DNA of 35,343 nucleotides, taken from an uncultured Eubacteriales bacterium (GTDB lineage Bacteria > Bacillota > Clostridia > Christensenellales > UBA1242). Shown piece after piece: positions 30,160 to 35,343 of this stretch. Each line of letters starts with the position of its first letter. Position 1 is the stretch's first letter. Location: NCBI GenBank assembly GCA_948695535.1, contig CAPRTS010000009.1, positions 1-35,343 on the forward strand. The letters are read 5' to 3'. The notes under the pieces are model-generated. The model saw nothing but the letters and a program-made list of their open reading frames with translations, did no database searches and was not told where the DNA came from. The position numbers were made by a program, and so were the translations under genes.

Positions 30160-31216
30160 TAACCGTATCCGTAATCGTCAAGGTGCTTACCGTCGTGTGC
30201 TTGGGAATCGTCGCCACATCGCTTTTAGTATAGTAATAGGTAAACATCTGCCCGCCGTAACCCGCAAACCGGATAACTTCGCCCGTTGCCCACCGGTTAT
30301 TATACGGGTCGTAATAACGCACACTGCCCGTACAGACTAAGTAGTCAAAGTTTACTAGACTGTTTAAGTAGTTAAGCAAGGCCTGCAACGTGCTAAACGG
30401 CATGGCTTGGTCAGTCCAGATGGTGGCCTTTAACACCAAATTATTGTCGTTAACGCCACCCGTAAGGGTGATTTGGTGGCAATGTGAACCGGGCTTAACC
30501 GTGCGTTCTTCCGTATCCTGGCAAACAGTACACGTACGGCTTTCCACGCGTTGGTTGTCCGCCGTTAAACCGGTCATTGTCCACTCGCCGTAACGGTGCC
30601 CCAGTGCCGGCAAAATTGCGGTCTGCGTTTCGTCGCAACGGGCGCAACGATTAACAATTTTACCCGCGGTGGTACAAGTGGCCGGAATGTTGGTTACTTC
30701 CACCCAATAATCGTGGCCGAGTTTCGGGTAGATGGTAGTAAGCGTATCGTTACAACGGCTACACTTGGTCACCCGCTTACCGTCCGCGGTACAGGTCGCA
30801 AGCGTATGTTGTGTTAACTTGTAATCGTGACCTAAGGCGGGCAAAATTATCTCCGTTTTTAGAGCACACTTGAACAAAACGTCTCCATCTTTACCGTCAT
30901 TAAACCACGAACAGCCCATTACTCGTACCCCACTGGCAATACAAGTGGGTGCGGTGTAATTTAACTGTTCGGTAAACACATGTTCTTTATCATTATTATT
31001 ATGCTCTTGAAGGTAAATAGTAGTCAACATCGGCGACAATTCCCCACCGTCCGCCGGGTTGTCGTCAGTGTTGTTGACGCCAATTAAGCCAATCGTACCG
31101 ACCACACCTATTAGAATTATCGTTAATATTAAACAGCCAAATAAAGTTATTTTACGCGTTCGTTCGTTCGTTCGTTCGTTCGTTCGTTCGTTCGTTCGTT
31201 CGTTCGTTCGTTCCAT
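30155..31216 (-). CDS. Phase-variable surface protein with Cys-rich repeats; reading frame ON
   Basis: 353 residues. The ATG at 31216 lies 6 nt after TATAAT. Immediately after it come 14 AACG units that encode ERTN repeats (codons 2-20), then a basic RKITLFGC and a hydrophobic segment (about residues 26-45) that serves as signal or anchor. The rest is extracellular-type sequence with about four Cys repeats (LGHDYKLTQHTLATC, CSRCNDT, CARCDET, CTVCQDT) at about residues 95-245. A beta-rich C-terminal domain of ~100 residues follows with no anchor. The frame is intact, so it is expressed in this state; loss or gain of a unit would close it. Its function is unknown; exposure at the surface is inferred. 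It shares repeat type, not anchor, with the other two surface genes. Confidence 0.85.
   Translation of the reverse strand: MERTNERTNERTNERTNERTRKITLFGCLILTIILIGVVGTIGLIGVNNTDDNPADGGELSPMLTTIYLQEHNNNDKEHVFTEQLNYTAPTCIASGVRVMGCSWFNDGKDGDVLFKCALKTEIILPALGHDYKLTQHTLATCTADGKRVTKCSRCNDTLTTIYPKLGHDYWVEVTNIPATCTTAGKIVNRCARCDETQTAILPALGHRYGEWTMTGLTADNQRVESRTCTVCQDTEERTVKPGSHCHQITLTGGVNDNNLVLKATIWTDQAMPFSTLQALLNYLNSLVNFDYLVCTGSVRYYDPYNNRWATGEVIRFAGYGGQMFTYYYTKSDVATIPKHTTVSTLTITDTVS
31157..31212 (-). repeat. Tetranucleotide tract (AACG)14 directly after the start codon
   Basis: Fourteen perfect 4-bp units (56 bp). With the preceding G they make 19 codons, so the frame to RKITLFGC is open. Any change not a multiple of three units closes it. 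Confidence 0.95.
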
Positions 31217-31222
31217 CAAAAC

Positions 31223-31251
31223 ATTATAACACAAGTAAACCAGCAAGGCAA
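31223..31251 (-). promoter_or_regulatory. Promoter of the (AACG)14 surface gene (leaderless)
   Basis: TTGCCT (31251-31246), 17-bp spacer, TATAAT (31228-31223), then 6 nt to the ATG at 31216. It excludes the longer frame that opens at 31246. Confidence 0.8.
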
Positions 31252-31323
31252 ACGCTTTATTCGCCCGACCATTGGTATCGCGACAAAGCCACGCGACCGT
31301 TAGCGTGCAAGGTTACACCTTCG

Positions 31324-32226
31324 TCAGTGCGCCAAAATAACGTTATCCAAAACCTGGCAAATACTTTCCGCAATCTTAAAAATCTCGGCACGTTCTTCGT
31401 CGGTCGCGTCAGTCAATTTTGTCACGGTTGGTTCACCCCAAATACCTTTGGTTTTCGGCCCCAACCACTCGTCGTTGCCCACGTCACGGAATAAACCGGC
31501 CAAAATATTCAAGGCCGCCACCTCCGGCTTCGGGCAAATTAAACCTAGCAGTAAAGTTACCAACCAATTAATTGCCGGGTGATAATGGTTAGTCATTGGT
31601 GTCAAAGTTACACCCGGGTGTACCACCGCCAAACGCACGTCGGTACGTTCTTTAAACAGTTCCGCCAACGCGTACATCAAGAACCGTTTCGAATTCCCGT
31701 AAATCTTGGTTTTCTTACCCACTTTGGTGTAATCAATATCGGCATTATCCAATTTCGCATAGTTATGGGCGATACTGCTGACCGCCACGACTTTGCCGTT
31801 AGTCCGCGCCAAAGTCGGTAACAACGCTTTGGTCAAATAATAATGGCTGATAAAATTAACTTGAAACACATTATTATAACCCAGTGAACTTTGGGTTAAG
31901 GGCACATTATAAACACCCGCGTTCAAAATCAAGAAATCAATCCGGCGGGGACCAAGTGCCGTAGCTATGTCGTGCACGGCTTGCAGGTCGTTCAAATCCA
32001 GTTTGATAATTTCCAAATCGCTGGCCGGAAATTCTTGCATAATCGCGTCTTTAACGGTGTTGGCCTTGTCCAAATCGCAATCCAACATAATCACGTGAGC
32101 GTGCAGTTCGGCCAAGTAGCGACACAGTTTACTGCCCAATCCCCCCGCTGCACCGGTCACAACGACCGTACGTCCCGCCAAATCGGCAGTATTATTTTTC
32201 AACCACAGTTTAATATCAATTGCCAT
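31324..32226 (-). CDS. Short-chain dehydrogenase/reductase
   Basis: 300 residues. The Rossmann motif is VVTGAAGGLGSKL (TGxxxGxG). NAGVYN is the family's NAG. The catalytic residues are the Ser in VVAVSSIAHN and YGNSK (YxxxK). The layout, with a ~15-residue lead before the Rossmann fold, resembles the retinol-dehydrogenase-like SDR group. The cofactor is NAD(P)H; the acidic MLDCD after the second strand suggests NAD. The substrate is unknown. Its promoter lies directly downstream of the MATE stop codon, so it is transcribed separately from MATE. Confidence 0.9.
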   Translation of the reverse strand: MAIDIKLWLKNNTADLAGRTVVVTGAAGGLGSKLCRYLAELHAHVIMLDCDLDKANTVKDAIMQEFPASDLEIIKLDLNDLQAVHDIATALGPRRIDFLILNAGVYNVPLTQSSLGYNNVFQVNFISHYYLTKALLPTLARTNGKVVAVSSIAHNYAKLDNADIDYTKVGKKTKIYGNSKRFLMYALAELFKERTDVRLAVVHPGVTLTPMTNHYHPAINWLVTLLLGLICPKPEVAALNILAGLFRDVGNDEWLGPKTKGIWGEPTVTKLTDATDEERAEIFKIAESICQVLDNVILAH

Positions 32227-32233
32227 ACTTTTA

Positions 32234-32263
32234 ATTTTACCCCAATTACGACCAATTCGGCAA
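32234..32263 (-). promoter_or_regulatory. Promoter of the SDR gene
   Basis: TTGCCG (32263-32258), 18-bp spacer, TAAAAT (32239-32234), then 7 nt to the ATG at 32226. Confidence 0.6.
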
Positions 32264-32265
32264 AC

Positions 32266-33657
32266 TTATTTTGTTTTTTTGGCGCTTAGTGGTGTTTTCG
32301 GCAAGGCCACCACCAGCAGTACCGCTGCCACGATCGCGGTTAAGACGTCCGCAATCGGCGCCGACCACATAAAAGCGTCATTATTGATTAGTGGCAACAA
32401 AACCGTTAACGGGACAATAAAAATCACGTCACGCAACAGCCCCAGTACAGTGGCGCTGACCGGTTTGCCAATTGCCTGGAAGAAAATCGACAGCGACTTG
32501 ATTAAGCAGGTCACCAAGATTAGTCCCATATAGATGCGGAACGCATTGACCCCGAACGCAATTTCGGCTGCGGAGTTACCCGACGCCACCGCGTAGCCGA
32601 ACAACGACAGCAAGAACTCGGGGACGGCTTCGAACAAGACGGTAGCCACCACCCCGACCACCGCGGTGGTAAGCAACACCCGCCACAAAGTGGCTTTAAC
32701 ACGGTCGTATTTTTGCGCTCCGTAATTATAGCCGAGAATTGGTTGTGCACCGGCGGTAACCCCAATGGCAATACTGATGACAATCCCGAAAATCTTGAAC
32801 GCCACGTTGAAGATACCTTGCGCGTTTTGCACGGTATCGACAAAGTATTGACTGAACACGATGTTGTTAACGACCGAGATAACCACAATACAAAATTGTG
32901 TAAAAAAACTGGACACCCCCAGTTTCAAGGACGCCCCGAACGCCCGGAAGTCAGGCAAAAAATCTTTGACTGTCAAACGGAAACTTTTCAGTTTGAACAA
33001 ATAACCAACTTGCAGTAAACAAGTTACGAGTTGTCCAAGGAAAGTGGCCAAGGCCGCACCAGTCATACCCAAACGCACCACATACATCAAAAGCGGATCC
33101 AGAATTATGTTCAAGATCGCTCCCGCGGCCATACTGAACATCGCAAATTTAGGACTGCCGTCCGCGCGCACAATCGGGTTCAAAATACAACCCAAGATAA
33201 AGAACGGGAAGCCGGCAATAATCCACGTCGAATACTCCACCGCGTCCGGCAAGAAAATCGCGGCTTTGCCCGACGCTCCGAAAAATTGCAAAATGGGTTT
33301 AACAAAGGTGAAACTTAACGCCATTAACACCAGGCTGATGACCAGACCCAGCGTAATACTGGTGCCGACACCTTTGGCGGTACCTTGCGTATTGTTACGC
33401 CCTTGGTTAATACTAATTACCGCAGCCGTACCGTCACCGATGCACAACCCAATCGCTAAGGCAATCACCGTCAATGGGTAAACAATACCCGTAGCGGTAT
33501 TCCCGAACGGCAAATAGCCCGCGTTACCAATAAAGATTTGGTCAACAATGTTGTACAACGCTTGGATCACCAGTGACAGCACGCACGGAATCGCAAACAT
33601 GCGTAGCAGTTTGCCGACCGGGGCTTCGCCTAAAAATTTGTTGTTGGGTTGAGCCAT
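32266..33657 (-). CDS. MATE family efflux transporter
   Basis: 463 residues with twelve predicted membrane helices in two halves. The N-terminal half carries FAIPCVLSLVIQALYNIVDQIFIGN, the MATE signature, and GDGTAAVISINQGRNN. The second half has ITAQ-like GAQPILGYNYGAQ. It exports drugs or metabolites using a sodium or proton gradient. I use the ATG at 33657 (MAQPNNKFLG) with Shine-Dalgarno AAGGAG 8 nt upstream; the frame could start at 33687, but that lies inside the leader hairpin. Its mRNA has an ~85-nt leader, unlike its leaderless neighbours. Confidence 0.94.
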   Translation of the reverse strand: MAQPNNKFLGEAPVGKLLRMFAIPCVLSLVIQALYNIVDQIFIGNAGYLPFGNTATGIVYPLTVIALAIGLCIGDGTAAVISINQGRNNTQGTAKGVGTSITLGLVISLVLMALSFTFVKPILQFFGASGKAAIFLPDAVEYSTWIIAGFPFFILGCILNPIVRADGSPKFAMFSMAAGAILNIILDPLLMYVVRLGMTGAALATFLGQLVTCLLQVGYLFKLKSFRLTVKDFLPDFRAFGASLKLGVSSFFTQFCIVVISVVNNIVFSQYFVDTVQNAQGIFNVAFKIFGIVISIAIGVTAGAQPILGYNYGAQKYDRVKATLWRVLLTTAVVGVVATVLFEAVPEFLLSLFGYAVASGNSAAEIAFGVNAFRIYMGLILVTCLIKSLSIFFQAIGKPVSATVLGLLRDVIFIVPLTVLLPLINNDAFMWSAPIADVLTAIVAAVLLVVALPKTPLSAKKTK

Positions 33658-33679
33658 AATTTCACTCCTTAATAAACAA

Positions 33680-33708
33680 AGAACCAACGTTTGCTCGACG
33701 CTGGTTCT
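33680..33708 (-). promoter_or_regulatory. Hairpin with T-rich tail in the MATE leader
   Basis: Arms AGAACCAGCG and CGTTGGTTCT pair over 10 bp with one G-T, loop of 9 nt, then TTTGTTTATT. It may terminate the upstream surface gene, or act as an attenuator in the MATE leader. It matches no riboswitch class that I recognise. Confidence 0.5.
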
Positions 33709-33748
33709 AGTGGTTTACGCGTAGCGAAATATTGATTTTGTTATGGTT

Positions 33749-33778
33749 AATGTACCAAATTATTGCCCGTTTGGTCAA
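33749..33778 (-). promoter_or_regulatory. Promoter of the MATE gene
   Basis: TTGACC (33778-33773), 18-bp spacer, TACATT (33754-33749), giving a leader of about 85 nt that includes the hairpin. Confidence 0.6.
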
Positions 33779-33793
33779 GCATTTTTGGCAATT

Positions 33794-35343
33794 TTACGCC
33801 GTGGCGACTTTCTTTTGCCGGCCGGCGATGAACAGCCAACTGACCGCACCACCGCCCAGCACCAATACCCCACCGGCGATAATACCAAAGATTAACCACA
33901 CCGTACCGCTGTTGTCGCCACCATGATTGGTGGTGCCAGTGGTCGGGGTTAAGGCCGGTAAAGTTTGTTGTTCGGTAGCACCACACAGCGAACACTCCCG
34001 TTCTGCGGTGCCGGTTAAGCCGACGGCCGGTTCCTTGGTCGTGTGCCAATCGCCCCACTCGTGCGTTAACGCCGGGACAATATTATCCCGTTTGGTGGCC
34101 GTACAACCGTCGTTAGTACATTTATATTCGGTATAACCTTCGTGACCGCAGGTGGCGTCGATAACTTGGTTTACCACGTAATGGTGTAATTCATCGTTGG
34201 CCGGGACGTTTTGCGTTTCAGTATGACTACACACGGTACAGGTACGACGCAATTCGCCGTCGGTAACGCAGGTGTTTTCCGTAACCGTTTCCCATTCACC
34301 GAACGTGTGGTCAATGATTGGCGTTGCGTTATATCTTTCACGGGCGAATTCTTGGCCGTTAATCGACCACCAACTTTCGGTGTAACCACCGGCCTTACAG
34401 GTGGCCGCGATGGTTTCGGTTTTATATTGGGCGGTTACGTCGTTTAACACAAAGGCGGGGGCATACGCAAACCAAGGATAAGTTGTATTAACCAACGTGG
34501 TCGAATAGGCGTTACCCGCACCATCAATCAAACTGCCACCGTTGCCGTTAACGGTACTGCTGCGCAAAAGACAAATCGCTCCCGAATTACCGTCGACATT
34601 AAGCCCGTACGGCCCACGGTCTTCCGTCGCCGTCGCCCGCCCCAAATCGGTGCACGGGCGCGCTCGTTCAGCATCGGTTAGATAAAAAGTATGCATTTCG
34701 CTAACGCTCGGCAACCAAACGCTGTCCACGCTTAAACTGCCGGCTTGGTCATCACTGCCAATGGTGGCGTAGTGCGTGATGGCTTTGGCGTAACCCGTAA
34801 GTCCCGCATTGACATTAAAACTATTTTGTAAAAAAGTCCGTACGGCGCTCTGCGACCAATCGACCGAGCCAATGGCCATGGAACCCAAGGCGTTTTGCGC
34901 CACTGCCACCACTTTACCGTTAGTGGTGAACAAATCAAACTTGATGGGTTCAACCTTAAAGAAGTAAGTCTCACCGTTGACGATAGTCGTGCCGTCGCTT
35001 AACTTGATGGTTCCGGTCAAACCACTGATACCAAAAGCCCGTTGCGCCGCCGGCAATTTGGCGACCTTAGATTTGCCGTCCGCCAACAAATATTCAACTA
35101 ACTCAACTTTGCTCCCTTCCACGTAAGTCGTATATTTTTTGCCGGTCGCAGTTAAGGGCGTTTTTATATAATCTTTGTTACGTGCATCGCCCACGTACGT
35201 TTGCGGATACTCGCCCAATTCAATCGTGCCAATCTTTTCCGCATTCGCAATAATAAACACGTCATCGGTGGCCGCCGCACTGGGCACCACCAACCCACAA
35301 ATACAACCGATAATAATCCCTAAGCCCAGTACGGCGGCCACTA
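33794..35343 (-). CDS. Surface protein with DUF6273-like domain and Cys-rich repeats (start outside window)
   Basis: At least 515 residues; the first codons lie past the window end. The signal-peptide region (VAAVLGLGIIIGCICGLVV, then PSAAA) is nearly identical in DNA to that of the 25496-27333 gene. A large domain follows with ELGEYPQTYVGD, ETYFFKVEPIKFDLF, SAVRTFLQNSF and VWLPSVSEMHTFYLTDAERA, the pattern of DUF6273. Then come about three Cys repeats (CVTDGELRRTCTVC, CTNDGC, CSLCGATEQ) at about residues 315-450, and a C-terminal membrane anchor with ~91% DNA identity to the same paralogue. The intact reading frame here says nothing about the start region. A tetranucleotide tract upstream is expected by analogy. 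Confidence 0.85.
   Translation of the reverse strand, partial: VAAVLGLGIIIGCICGLVVPSAAATDDVFIIANAEKIGTIELGEYPQTYVGDARNKDYIKTPLTATGKKYTTYVEGSKVELVEYLLADGKSKVAKLPAAQRAFGISGLTGTIKLSDGTTIVNGETYFFKVEPIKFDLFTTNGKVVAVAQNALGSMAIGSVDWSQSAVRTFLQNSFNVNAGLTGYAKAITHYATIGSDDQAGSLSVDSVWLPSVSEMHTFYLTDAERARPCTDLGRATATEDRGPYGLNVDGNSGAICLLRSSTVNGNGGSLIDGAGNAYSTTLVNTTYPWFAYAPAFVLNDVTAQYKTETIAATCKAGGYTESWWSINGQEFARERYNATPIIDHTFGEWETVTENTCVTDGELRRTCTVCSHTETQNVPANDELHHYVVNQVIDATCGHEGYTEYKCTNDGCTATKRDNIVPALTHEWGDWHTTKEPAVGLTGTAERECSLCGATEQQTLPALTPTTGTTNHGGDNSGTVWLIFGIIAGGVLVLGGGAVSWLFIAGRQKKVATA

Noticed and set aside
31157..31212. ERTN repeats as a functional protein domain or CRISPR-like array
   Set aside because: The DNA is a perfect 4-bp microsatellite with no spacers; the amino acids follow from the DNA repeat.
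33680..33778. Guanidine-type riboswitch in the MATE leader
   Set aside because: No pair of hairpins with ACGR loops and no other known conserved core.

Overview
The window looks like chromosomal DNA of an uncultured-type Bacillota (Clostridia-like) bacterium of moderately low GC. The evidence is tmk-holB, thrS-rimM-trmD, rpsF-ssb-rpsR and rpmE-prmC-prfA gene order, a YtxC-family gene near thrS, homologues of the spore maturation proteins SpmA/SpmB, RbgA, NrdR and RicT, and cell-surface proteins built from Cys-rich repeats of the type common in gut Firmicutes. SpmA/SpmB and YtxC suggest sporulating ancestry but do not prove that the organism sporulates.

Layout. 1-3400: the end of an unknown gene, then four minus-strand genes of poorly known function (two transglutaminase-like proteins, a PH-like membrane protein, a DUF1835/DUF3658 protein) and tRNA-Gly. 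3400-6520: a 69-residue ORF and a ~903-residue protein with glycine-rich hydrophobic segments and a C-terminal repeat of the core PERMTDY, then tRNA-Phe. 6560-18400: conserved housekeeping genes (spmB, spmA, tmk-holB, yraN, rbgA, a heterodimeric ABC exporter, a cation diffusion facilitator, trmD, rimM, thrS). 17700-18850: an unknown gene and a single-base frameshifted gene under a palindromic operator. 18944-25500: ytxC, ricT, nrdR, prfA, prmC, rpmE, murC, rpsR, ssb, rpsF. 25496-35343: an accessory surface region with three related surface proteins (two complete, one cut by the window end), MscS, MmcQ/YjbR, an Fe-S flavoprotein, an ASCH protein, an SDR and a MATE transporter.

Two things stand out. 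First, about sixteen genes have a good sigma-A type promoter whose -10 box ends 6-9 nt before the start codon, so their mRNAs should be leaderless or nearly so. Others (rpsF, rpsR, nrdR, MATE) have strong Shine-Dalgarno sites. Two start modes therefore coexist, and the -10 rule corrects several start codons. Second, two of the surface-protein genes carry a perfect tetranucleotide tract just after the ATG of such a leaderless message: 14 units of AACG (reading frame open, 'ON') and 5 units of AGCA (reading frame closed, 'OFF', restored by one added unit). This is the classic layout of slipped-strand phase variation. The third paralogue shares its signal-peptide and anchor DNA with the OFF gene, and its own start lies just beyond the window.

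Smaller points of architecture: the terminator of rpsF-ssb-rpsR lies across the murC promoter and first codons; thrS lacks the TGS domain and has no T-box; a 36-bp direct repeat of the flavoprotein gene's 3' end flanks the ASCH gene.
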